Shown here: positions 27,821-35,134 of the stretch, one piece after another
Layout of the letters: the number at the start of each line of letters is the position of its first letter
How positions within the stretch are numbered: the first letter of the stretch is position 1
Source of the DNA: a bacterium
Lineage (GTDB): Bacteria > Planctomycetota > UBA1135 > UBA2386
Length of the DNA: 64,000 bases
Assembly: GCA_030432695.1 (NCBI GenBank)
Contig: JAUILN010000001.1
Coordinates: 310,001-374,000, forward strand
Reading direction: 5' to 3'
Translations under genes and position numbers: made by a program
The notes under the pieces: model-generated
Seen by the model: only the letters and a program-made list of their open reading frames with translations
Databases searched by the model: none
Told to the model about the DNA's origin: nothing

Positions 27821-29791
27821 TCACCAGTCGCCGAACAACCCGTCACCGGACGGCTCGGAGGCCGGCGGCGGCGGAAGGGGGGCTCCGCCCGAGTCGTCGG
27901 CCGGAGGCGGACGGTAATCGTCGTCCTCGACCGACGGGATGTGGCGACGCTTCTTCTTGCCCTGGCCTTCGACGATGGCCCCGAAGGTCGCGACGCGGCG
28001 GGGGTCGAGTTCGACGTCGAACGCGCTGACGTCGATTGCCTCCGGCTCGATGGTCTCGACCCGTTCGGCCGCGCGCTTGCGCGCACCGCGATCTTGACTC
28101 GCGCGGTCGGTACCCCCGCGGTCCTTCTTGCGGTCCTTGCGCTTGTCCTTCTTGTCCTTCTTCGACTTGCGGTGTTCGGACCCGTCGGGTCGATCACCGC
28201 CGCCGGTCTCGGCTCGCTCGTCCCGGGGGCGGTCGCTCCGCACGCGGTCGTCGCGGTCCTCGCGGCCGTTCCGCTTGCGCTTTCGCTTACGCTTGCCCCG
28301 GCCCTCGCCTTCGCCGGCGGCGCCACTGCGGTCACGTTCGCTCCGGTCCTCGCCACCACCCTCACCGGTCCGCCGGTCGTCCCTACCGCGATCATCCCTA
28401 CCCCGATCATCCCCGTAGCGGTCGCCGTCGAGGGTATCGCGGTCGTCGCCGGCCGAACCACCCGGCAGCGAGCGCTCGCGCTGTTGCCAGTCGGCAAGCG
28501 TCGCGAGGTCGCCGCCCTCGGCGACCGTCGTCAACTCGAACAGCTGCAGCGCCTCGGTGAAGAACGGGTCGCGAAGGAACGCATCCGGACGGAAGCGGCG
28601 CTTTCTGTGGCCCCGTTCGGTTGCGTTCAGCTCGTCGTCGTGCAGTGCGACGAACCTGTGCTGGACGGCACAGATCCGCTTGAGGCAGCCGGCGTCACGG
28701 CGGGGGAGGCGGAAGTCGTTTGCAAAGGGCGACAGGATCTCCTCGGCGAGTCCGGTGGCCGCGCGGTGGCCGGAACTGGTCTCGGTTCGCTCGCGGACCG
28801 CGGCTTCGAACAGCGCCCCGAGCAACACCCCGTTGGCGGGAGGCCACGACCGCGAACGCCGTGGATCACGAGCGTGCCGGAGGTGTCGCCCGTCGAGCGC
28901 CTCGAGGGTCCGCCAGAACCGCAACCTCGCATCGCGAGGCGCCGACTCGAGGAACTCGTGCAGCATCGGCATGAGCACCTGCAAGGCGCCCAGGTCGCGA
29001 AGCCGCTGGAAGGCGTCGAGTGCGTGGCCGCCGCGGAGCAGGCGTAGGATCTCCTCGAGGACCCTCGGTGGGGCCGACCGCACCAGATCGGGCGCCACCG
29101 CGGCCATCGCCTCGGCGGTCTCGGGCTCGATGTCGAGGCCCAGCCGGCCGGCGAACTTGATCGCGCGCAGGATCCGCACCGGATCCTCGCGGAACCGCAC
29201 CACCGGCTGACCGATGGTGCGGATCACGCGGGCCTCGACGTCGGCGAGGCCGCCGGCGTGGTCGACGATCTCGTCGCGGATCGGGTCGTAGAACAGCGCG
29301 TTGATCGTGAAGTCGCGGCGCAGCGCGTCTTCTTCGGCGGTGCCGAATTCGTTGTCGCGCGTGATCAGGAGGTCCTGGTCGTCCTCGCTCTCCTCGGCGT
29401 CGGGTTGCGGCGCGCGACGGAAGGTCGAGACCTCCAGGATCTTGGTGTTCCGTTCGTAGTGGAGATGGGCGAGCTTGAAGCGTCGGCCGATGATCCGGCA
29501 GTTGCGCGGGAAGGTCCGCTTGACGACCGAAGGACGCGCGCTGGTGGCGATGTCGAAGTCCTTCGGAGCGTGACCGAGCAACAGGTCCCGGACGCAGCCG
29601 CCGACGAGGTAGGCCTCGTGGCCGCGGTCCTGCAGTCTGGCGACCGCCTCGACGGCGTCCCGGTCGAGATCGCCGGGGCCGAGGCCGGTCGGGGACACGA
29701 TCAGCAGTTCGCCCACATCCGTCACGCCGGGTTGGTGCGCGGCTTCTTCCACCGCGGCCTGCTCTGCAGTCACCGAGCGTTCTCCGGACAT
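27821..29791 (-). CDS. pcnB: poly(A) polymerase / CCA-adding-type nucleotidyltransferase with charged tail
   Basis: A 656-residue protein of the class II tRNA nucleotidyltransferase/poly(A) polymerase family. YLVGGCVRDLLLG is at residues 61-73, catalytic DFD at 78-80, then RRDFTINALFYD, and RFREDPVRILRAIKFAGRL typical of PcnB. The head domain ends near residue 430. The remaining ~225 residues are low-complexity: Arg/Asp repeats (DDRGRDDRGRDDRR), a lysine-rich block, and a Pro-rich end. PcnB of gamma-proteobacteria also has a basic tail, but shorter. Since neither the tRNA-Leu nor the tmRNA gene here encodes CCA, a CCA-adding enzyme is needed; this protein could provide it, although its motifs look closer to PcnB. 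Confidence 0.9.
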   Translation of the reverse strand: MSGERSVTAEQAAVEEAAHQPGVTDVGELLIVSPTGLGPGDLDRDAVEAVARLQDRGHEAYLVGGCVRDLLLGHAPKDFDIATSARPSVVKRTFPRNCRIIGRRFKLAHLHYERNTKILEVSTFRRAPQPDAEESEDDQDLLITRDNEFGTAEEDALRRDFTINALFYDPIRDEIVDHAGGLADVEARVIRTIGQPVVRFREDPVRILRAIKFAGRLGLDIEPETAEAMAAVAPDLVRSAPPRVLEEILRLLRGGHALDAFQRLRDLGALQVLMPMLHEFLESAPRDARLRFWRTLEALDGRHLRHARDPRRSRSWPPANGVLLGALFEAAVRERTETSSGHRAATGLAEEILSPFANDFRLPRRDAGCLKRICAVQHRFVALHDDELNATERGHRKRRFRPDAFLRDPFFTEALQLFELTTVAEGGDLATLADWQQRERSLPGGSAGDDRDTLDGDRYGDDRGRDDRGRDDRRTGEGGGEDRSERDRSGAAGEGEGRGKRKRKRKRNGREDRDDRVRSDRPRDERAETGGGDRPDGSEHRKSKKDKKDKRKDRKKDRGGTDRASQDRGARKRAAERVETIEPEAIDVSAFDVELDPRRVATFGAIVEGQGKKKRRHIPSVEDDDYRPPPADDSGGAPLPPPPASEPSGDGLFGDW

Positions 29792-29943
29792 AGGTTTGAT
29801 TGGATCTCCTGGCGTCGGCGGGCTTTCCGCCCGCGCGCCGGTTTGACCACGGTACCGGGGCGACCGGCGGCCGACAACGGAGATCCCCGCGCGAAGGCCG
29901 TTCGCATCCGGAATCGGCGGTTCCGATCGCGGCGCAGACCGGC

Positions 29944-31131
29944 TCAGCCGCCGCTCAGGGTCGACAGCTCGCCGTCGGACGGATCGTGGATCGGTGGTTC
30001 GTCGGAGTCGCGGTCGTCGAGGTAGCCCTGGGGCAGCGAGACGACCTGCCGGCGGCCGGTCTTGCAGCGCTTGGCGCGGAGTGCGTCCTCGGGGTAGGGC
30101 ACGTCGGCGGGGAGGGAGTCGAGGATCGCGACCAGGTCATCGCGGGTGCTGATCCGGTGCAGGTCGGGCATCAGCTTCTTCACCCCGGGGAAGCTCTTCA
30201 GGTACCAGCCGCTGAACTTGCGCATGTGCTGGATCGCGATGCGCTCGTCGAAGAACTCGATCAACAGGTCGGCGTGGGCCAGGATGGTGTCGGCCACCGC
30301 GGCGAGGTCCGGCGGCGCGGCGGGTTCCCGGCCGTCGAAGACCGCGCAGAGCTCGCCGAACAGCCAAGGGCGGCCGAGGCAGCCGCGGCCCACGACGACT
30401 CCGTCACAGCCGGTCTCGCGCATCATCCGCAGCGCGTCGAAGGCCTCGAAGACGTCGCCGTTGCCGAGCACCGGGATGGTGGTCACCGCCCGCTTGAGTT
30501 CGGCGATCGAGGACCAGTCGGCTTCGCCGCTGTACAGCTGGGCTGCGGTACGGCCGTGCAATGCCACCGCGCGGCAGCCCTCCTGCTCGGCGGCGCGGCC
30601 GGCGTCCAGGAAGGTCAACACGTCGTCGTCGATGCCCTTGCGGAACTTGATGGTGACCGGCGTGTCGCCGGCGGCCTGGACCACGGCGCGAAGCAGGCGG
30701 GCGAGCAGACGCGGGCGGGCGGGTACCGCCGAGCCGCCACCCGAAGCGGTGACCTTGCGCACCGGGCAGCCGAAGTTGAGGTCGATGTGGTCGACTCCCC
30801 ATTCCTCGACCAGGATCCGCGTCGCCTCACCGAGCGAGCCCGGGTGCGTGCCGTAGAGCTGGATGCTCTTGGTGCTCTCCTCGGCGCCGAACGAGGCGAT
30901 TCGCAGGGTCTTCTCGTGGTGCCGTACGAAGCTCTTGGCGGTGATCATCTCGCTGACGTAGAGACAGCGATCGGCCGAGAAGCGGCGGCAGAGGGTGCGG
31001 AAGGGCGCGTTGGTGACCCCGGCCATCGGCGCGAGGACGACCGGCGGATCGACGCTCAGCGGACCGAGCTGCAGGGGCGCGAACTCACCGGGACGGGCGA
31101 CGGGGACGTCGGCGTTGATCTCGCTGCGCAT
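29944..31131 (-). CDS. dusB: tRNA-dihydrouridine synthase
   Basis: A 395-residue FMN enzyme that reduces uridines in the tRNA D-loop. TIM-barrel motifs are visible: VVLAPMAGVTNAPFR (33-45), IQLYG, DLNFGCPVRKV with catalytic Cys122, VTIKFRKG, LHGRTAAQLYSG, PVLGNGDV, and VVVGRGCLGRPWLFGE. FSGWYLKSFPG marks the start of the helical tRNA-binding domain. The acidic C-terminal tail is not conserved. The ATG at 31131, 8 codons inside the longest frame, is preferred because GGGAG precedes it by 9 nt. A 15-bp tandem repeat begins 42 bp upstream of the start. It heads the dusB-pcnB-panB group. Confidence 0.94.
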   Translation of the reverse strand: MRSEINADVPVARPGEFAPLQLGPLSVDPPVVLAPMAGVTNAPFRTLCRRFSADRCLYVSEMITAKSFVRHHEKTLRIASFGAEESTKSIQLYGTHPGSLGEATRILVEEWGVDHIDLNFGCPVRKVTASGGGSAVPARPRLLARLLRAVVQAAGDTPVTIKFRKGIDDDVLTFLDAGRAAEQEGCRAVALHGRTAAQLYSGEADWSSIAELKRAVTTIPVLGNGDVFEAFDALRMMRETGCDGVVVGRGCLGRPWLFGELCAVFDGREPAAPPDLAAVADTILAHADLLIEFFDERIAIQHMRKFSGWYLKSFPGVKKLMPDLHRISTRDDLVAILDSLPADVPYPEDALRAKRCKTGRRQVVSLPQGYLDDRDSDEPPIHDPSDGELSTLSGG

Positions 31132-31173
31132 CGTGAGAACTCCCGAGCCGGGCACCGATCACCGCAGGCCCGG

Positions 31174-31380
31174 CAATCGACCGACCCGCAATCGACCGAC
31201 CCGCAATCGACCGACCCGCAATCGACCGACCCGCAATCGACCGACCCGCAATCGACCGACCCGCAATCGACCGACCCGCAATCGACCGACCCGAAATCGA
31301 CCGACCCGAAATCGACCGACCCGAAATCGACCGACCCGAAATCGACCGACCCGAAATCGACCGACCCGAAATCGACCGCG
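31174..31380. repeat. 15-bp tandem repeat, about 13.7 copies
   Basis: Units of MaatcgaccgacccgR run without interruption from 31174. The first eight begin with C (caatcg), the next six with A (aaatcg), so the array is two homogenised blocks. The period is a multiple of three, so all frames stay open and give periodic peptides (STDPQ; RNRPT); this is not evidence of coding. The array lies between the dusB start and the 3' end of the tRNA-Leu gene, in the dusB leader. Confidence 0.97.
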
Positions 31381-31464
31381 GCCGCCCCTGGTCACTCCCC
31401 GCTGCCTGCCCCGCCGAGGGAGCCGACCCGGAGAGCGGCCGGGGGCGGCCACCGTCATCTTCTG

Positions 31465-31549
31465 TGCCCAGGAGAGGACTCGAACCTCCACCCGGTTTAC
31501 CCGGACTAGGACCTGAACCTAGCGCGTCTGCCAATTCCGCCACCTGGGC
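31465..31549 (-). tRNA. tRNA-Leu, anticodon CAG
   Basis: An 85-nt class II tRNA. The acceptor stem GCCCAGG pairs with CCTGGGC, followed by discriminator A. The D-loop GCGGAATTGGCAGAC, the anticodon arm CTAGG-TTCAGGT-CCTAG (anticodon CAG), a long variable arm (GTCCGGGTAAACCGGGT) and the T-arm GGTTCGAGTCC are all present. CCA is not encoded. It reads CUG codons, abundant in this GC-rich genome. It is divergent from smpB. Confidence 0.97.
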
Positions 31550-31565
31550 GTGGGGAAGGGCGAGC

Positions 31566-31593
31566 ACTCTAGCGACGCGAGCAGCCGATACAA
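31566..31593 (-). promoter_or_regulatory. candidate promoter of tRNA-Leu
   Basis: On the minus strand: TTGTAT, 16-bp spacer, TAGAGT, ending 16 bp before the tRNA 5' end. Position and box quality fit a stable-RNA promoter. Confidence 0.5.
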
Positions 31594-31665
31594 GCCCTGT
31601 TCGTCGTGTTCCTTCGATCGGCTCGGTGACCGGGGGCCGCGGGCCGGTTACCCTCGCCCGGCTCG

Positions 31666-32142
31666 ATGGCGAACGACAACAAGGACCAGAAGCAGCACGC
31701 CGCCGAGCAGCTGATCTGCGACAACCGCAAGGCGCGGCACAGCTATGAGGTCCTGGAGTCGGTGGAGGCCGGGATCGTGCTCGTCGGCACCGAGGTCAAG
31801 TCGCTGCGCGAGGGCAAGGTCCACCTCGACGAGGCCTACTGCCGGATCACCGAGGAGGAGGCCTGGCTGGTCGGCGCGCACATCGCCGAGTACGAGTTCG
31901 GCAACCGCCAGAACCACCTGCCGACCCGGCGCCGGAAACTGCTGCTGCGCAAGGCCCAGCTGCGCAAGCTGGAGGCGAAGGTCAAGCAGAAGGGCCTGAC
32001 GCTGGTGCCGCTGAAGCTGTACTTCGGAGAGCGCGGCATCGCGAAGTGCCTGGTGGGGGTGTGTCGGGGGCGGAAGAACTTCGACAAGCGGCAGAAGTCG
32101 AAGGCGGCGGAGGCGAAGCGGGAGATCCGGGACGGCGGCTGA
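31666..32142 (+). CDS. smpB: SsrA-binding protein SmpB
   Basis: A 158-residue protein that binds the tRNA-like end of tmRNA and takes it to stalled ribosomes. Family blocks: CDNRKARHSYEVLE, AGIVLVGTEVKSLREGK, AYCRI, HIAEYEFGN, RRKLLLRKAQLRKLE, GLTLVPLKLYF, and the basic tail with GKKNFDKR-like KNFDKRQ. Length is typical. The ATG at 31666 gives the normal N-terminus. The tmRNA gene lies 1.7 kb downstream on the opposite strand, so both parts of the trans-translation system are neighbours. Confidence 0.97.
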   Translation: MANDNKDQKQHAAEQLICDNRKARHSYEVLESVEAGIVLVGTEVKSLREGKVHLDEAYCRITEEEAWLVGAHIAEYEFGNRQNHLPTRRRKLLLRKAQLRKLEAKVKQKGLTLVPLKLYFGERGIAKCLVGVCRGRKNFDKRQKSKAAEAKREIRDGG

Positions 32143-32246
32143 CCTCCGGAGGAGGGCGATCCGACCGGGTCGTCGATTTCCGCGGGAATCGCGGCCCATG
32201 GACGACCCGGGATTGCGGTTCGTCCGTCGCCGGAGACGATACCGCC

Positions 32247-33296
32247 ATGGGTGAAGAATCCGAAACCGCGCCAGATCGGGCGTGGTTGCCTGCCGGCGCA
32301 CCCGGCTCGGTGGCGTCCGTTCCGCGTACGAATCGTCACCTTCTCGGGGTGGAGACCGCGGACCTCGTGGCCGAACTCCTCTCGCGACTTCGGTCCCGGG
32401 AATGGGACGTCCGTCGGTTGAAGACGAGAGAGCTGAAGGAACTCGGTCAGCTCGCGACCGACCTGTCGACCCGAGTGCACGACGTTGCCCCGAACCGCTG
32501 TTCGCCGGCGAAGTCCCTCGCCCTCTTGAGGAAGCTCCGCCAACATCCGGACTTCACTCCGGAGTGGCTCGTCGGCAAGACCTGCGTCGACGTGGGGTGC
32601 GGAGGAGTTTCGCCCCTCGGTGCACTGTTCGGACTCCTCATGGCTGGTGCCGAGCGTGGCATCGGCGTGGACATGGATGAACTGGTCGACCCGCGAGTCG
32701 CCGCACGTGCTCTCTACGATGCCCGCGCAGCGGTGATCAGTGGAGCGAGTGGCCCGGCGCTGCAGCTCTCGGTGGAGGATGTTCTCGCACGGACGAAGTC
32801 GTTCGACTTCTCGAAGCTCGCGCTGGGAGACCCGGCCGGCATCGATCGTTCGCGCTTGGACTTCGTTCGCGGTGCGTTCGAGGCGTGCGGGTTCGACGAG
32901 AGCAGCGTCGATCTGATCTGTTCGCAGTCGTTCCTCGAGCATCCGCCCGAGCCCGAGGCGCTCGTCGCCGAGATGGGTCGGATCTCCCGTCCCGGGGCAC
33001 TGGGTGTCCATGCGATCGACGGGGCCGACCATCGCGTGTATCGCGACGCGTCGGTCCATCCACTGCACTTCCTGGAGTTCCCAGCCGATCGTCCCGACGA
33101 CTGCTGCAATCGGGTGCGTCCTCTCGACTTCGTCGACCTCTTCGAGCGCCACGGATTCGAGGTGCGCGAGGTGGTCCACGTGACGACCGTCGAGATCGAC
33201 GAACAGCTCCGTTCGAGATTCGCGGAGCCCTATCGCTCGATGGATCTCGAAAGGTTGTCCTGCGTCCGCGCGAAGCTGTTCGTACGGCGTCGCTGA
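32247..33296 (+). CDS. class I SAM-dependent methyltransferase
   Basis: A 349-residue protein. The N-terminal ~110 residues are helical and charged without a recognised domain. A Rossmann-type methyltransferase follows: motif I VDVGCGGVSPLG (near 116-127), acidic end of strand 2 in GIGVDMDELVD, a post-I motif with DLICSQSFLEH, and GRISRPGALGVHAID. Its target is not predictable; the SQSFLEH/EALVAEM arrangement resembles sugar or small-molecule methyltransferases that sit with glycan genes. The start is the ATG at 32247; upstream frame overlaps smpB. Followed directly by a 72-bp tandem repeat. Confidence 0.8.
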   Translation: MGEESETAPDRAWLPAGAPGSVASVPRTNRHLLGVETADLVAELLSRLRSREWDVRRLKTRELKELGQLATDLSTRVHDVAPNRCSPAKSLALLRKLRQHPDFTPEWLVGKTCVDVGCGGVSPLGALFGLLMAGAERGIGVDMDELVDPRVAARALYDARAAVISGASGPALQLSVEDVLARTKSFDFSKLALGDPAGIDRSRLDFVRGAFEACGFDESSVDLICSQSFLEHPPEPEALVAEMGRISRPGALGVHAIDGADHRVYRDASVHPLHFLEFPADRPDDCCNRVRPLDFVDLFERHGFEVREVVHVTTVEIDEQLRSRFAEPYRSMDLERLSCVRAKLFVRRR

Positions 33297-33298
33297 TG

Positions 33299-33658
33299 CG
33301 GTCGCCACCGCCCACCCCGCCCCGATCAGGCGCGTAGCGCCCTGACGCCTTCACCGCGGCACCGTCCGATCGGTCGCCACCGCCCACTCCGCCCCGGTCA
33401 GGCGCGCAGCGCCCTGACGCCCTCACCGCAGCACCGCCCGATCGGTCGCCACCGCCCACCCCGCCCCGGTCAGGCGCGCAGCGCCCTGACGCCCTCACCG
33501 CAGCACCGCCCGATCGGTCGCCACCGCCCACCCCGCCCCGGTCAGGCGCGCAGCGCCCTGACGCCCTCACCGCGTCACCGTCCGATCGGTCGCCACCGCC
33601 CACCCCGCCCCGGTCAGGCGCGCAGCGCCCTGACGCCTTCACCGCGGCACCGCCCATC
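33299..33658. repeat. 72-bp tandem repeat, five copies, each with a dyad
   Basis: Units begin with cggtcgccaccgcccac at 33299, 33371, 33443, 33515 and 33587, nearly identical throughout. Each contains gtcagg-cgc-gca-gcg-c-cctgac, a 9-bp stem with one bulge. The array fills most of the 511-bp gap between the methyltransferase and tmRNA genes, which converge on it. Because 72 is a multiple of three, long periodic frames appear on both strands (RASGRCAPDRGGVGGGDRS-like); I do not regard them as genes. The remainder (33659-33748) shows nothing. Confidence 0.95.
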
Positions 33659-33748
33659 CGCCCCCTCATGCCGCAAACGCTCCCCGCCCCACCCCTCCCA
33701 TGCGGACGGGGCGGGCGGGCGGGGGAGGCCGGCAGGCCTCCCAACAAA

Positions 33749-33817
33749 GCCGCCTCCAAAACGAAACAGCCCATCGGCCGCAGGGCGGCCGATGGGCTGT
33801 TTCGTTTTGGAGGCGGC
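33749..33817 (-). terminator. perfect 32-bp inverted repeat at the tmRNA 3' end
   Basis: Arms 33749-33780 and 33786-33817 are perfectly complementary over 32 bp around a 5-nt loop. On the minus strand the first arm starts within the tmRNA acceptor stem (last 10 nt of tmRNA, including the discriminator) and the second arm contains TGTTTCGTTTT. The inner part acts as the tmRNA terminator; the outer part duplicates the acceptor end in inverse orientation. Confidence 0.85.
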
Positions 33818-34157
33818 GGGAATCGAACCCGCGTCCCGTGACACCCCGTTCGTGGGCCTCTACGTGCGTAGGACGCCTATTGGATCTCACCCTTCCACCT
33901 CCGACGCCCGGGATGTGGTCAGGCCAGCTCGAGTGGTATCTCGTCCCTACCGGCTAGAGCATCCGATCGGGACCAGCCTGCTAGGTGTCATCGGCCGCCC
34001 CCGCAGGCGAAGGACGACCGACGTGGCTGCACTCAGGCGGCCAGGGAGTAGTGCTGGTTGGCACTTGAAGTTGTTCCCGGATGATTAGCGAGGCCTACCG
34101 GGGTCCTCGGCACGCCACCCACGACGTGACAGCGTCCGGTCGATGCCGATCGCCCCC
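33808..34157 (-). ncRNA. ssrA: tmRNA
   Basis: The 350-nt transfer-messenger RNA that frees stalled ribosomes and tags their products. The 5' end GGGGGCG pairs with the 3' CGCCTCC (before discriminator A at 33808), and GCATCGACCGGACGC resembles the conserved D-loop-like 5' region. The T-arm GCGGG-TTCGATT-CCCGC is present near the 3' end. The tag frame gives ANQHYSLAA, then TGA. CCA is not encoded; after the discriminator the DNA reads AAA. It is one-piece (not permuted) tmRNA. smpB lies close by. Confidence 0.96.
34033..34062 (-). other. tmRNA tag-peptide reading frame
   Basis: The resume codon GCC at 34062-34060 is followed by codons for NQHYSLAA and TGA at 34035-34033. The end LAA is the standard degradation signal for ClpXP-type proteases; a ClpP gene is in the window. 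Confidence 0.93.
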
Positions 34158-34281
34158 GTCGGGAGGGTTCGCGGTCCGGGAGGGAGGCTCCCGCACTACG
34201 AGGCGAGGAGGATAGCGTGCGTGGCGGCCGGAGGCCAGGGGCCCGGTGAAGTGGCCCTTCGCGCCGATCTTGGCCTGCGGG

Positions 34282-34310
34282 TTGGGCTGGCTTTACCCGG
34301 GCTTTAGACT
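34282..34310 (+). promoter_or_regulatory. candidate promoter of phoB
   Basis: TTGGGC (34282-34287), 17-bp spacer, TAGACT (34305-34310), 40 bp before the response-regulator ATG. I see no clear Pho box. Confidence 0.42.
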
Positions 34311-34350
34311 CCGGCTCTAGGTTCCGCGCCAAACCAGCTGCCTGCAACAG

Positions 34351-35052
34351 ATGAAGCGCGAGCAAATCGTCGTCATCGAAGACGAGAACGACATCCTCGA
34401 TGTCATCGAATACAACCTCGCCCGCGAGGGCTATCGCGTGCGCGCGTTCCGCGACGGCGAGGAAGGCCTCGAGGGGGTGCGGCGCCACGCGCCGGACCTG
34501 GTCCTGCTCGACCTGATGCTGCCGGGACTGGACGGCATCGAGGTCTGCCGGCGCCTGAAGCAGGACCCGCTGACCCGGTCGATCCCGATCCTGATGGTCA
34601 CCGCCAAGGGTGAGGAGTCGGACGTGGTCCTCGGTCTCGGAGTCGGCGCCGACGACTACGTCACCAAGCCGTTCAGCCCCAAGGAGCTGGTGGCTCGAGT
34701 GGCCGCGGTGATGCGGCGTGGTCCCCTGAAGGAGGATCGCGGTGCCGGCGAGAGGTTGTCGTTCGACGGTCTGGTGGTCGACGTCGGGCGTCACGAGGTG
34801 ACCGTCGACGGCGCCCCGATCAGCTTCACCGCCACCGAACTGCGGCTGCTGCACTTCCTGGCGTCGCACCCGGGTCGCGTGTTCACCCGTGATCACCTGC
34901 TATCGCGGGTCATCGGCGAGGACGCGGTGGTCCTCGACCGCAACATCGACGTCCACATCGGCGCGCTGCGCAAGAAGCTCGGGCGGCATCGCGACCGGAT
35001 CGAGACGGTGCGTGGCGTCGGCTACCGCTTCAGCGACGCGGTCCTGGCCTGA
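34351..35052 (+). CDS. phoB: OmpR/PhoB-family response regulator
   Basis: A 233-residue DNA-binding regulator. The receiver domain (residues 4-118) has the acidic pair Glu10/Asp11, phosphoacceptor Asp54 in LLDLMLPG, Thr84 and Lys106 in VTKPF. The winged-helix domain (130-228) includes TATELRLLHFLASHPGRVF and RGVGYRF. Its neighbours are a PhoR-type kinase and phoU, so it most probably controls phosphate-starvation genes. No pst genes are within the window. Divergent from tmRNA. Confidence 0.94.
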   Translation: MKREQIVVIEDENDILDVIEYNLAREGYRVRAFRDGEEGLEGVRRHAPDLVLLDLMLPGLDGIEVCRRLKQDPLTRSIPILMVTAKGEESDVVLGLGVGADDYVTKPFSPKELVARVAAVMRRGPLKEDRGAGERLSFDGLVVDVGRHEVTVDGAPISFTATELRLLHFLASHPGRVFTRDHLLSRVIGEDAVVLDRNIDVHIGALRKKLGRHRDRIETVRGVGYRFSDAVLA

Positions 35053-35134
35053 TGGCGACGGCCTGCTGCGTCAACATCGGAGCAGGCCGGATCGACGGTA
35101 GGGACCCGCGACCACGCCGGTTCCCGGAGGGCGC

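Noticed and set aside
31159..31491. Periodic repeat proteins from the 15-bp array
   Set aside because: The period is a multiple of three, so all frames stay open. No signal peptide, ribosome-binding site or real start; the frames run into the tRNA gene.
32737..33774. A 345-codon minus frame with 24-residue repeats over the 72-bp array
   Set aside because: It runs antisense into the methyltransferase gene, and openness follows from the repeat length being a multiple of three.
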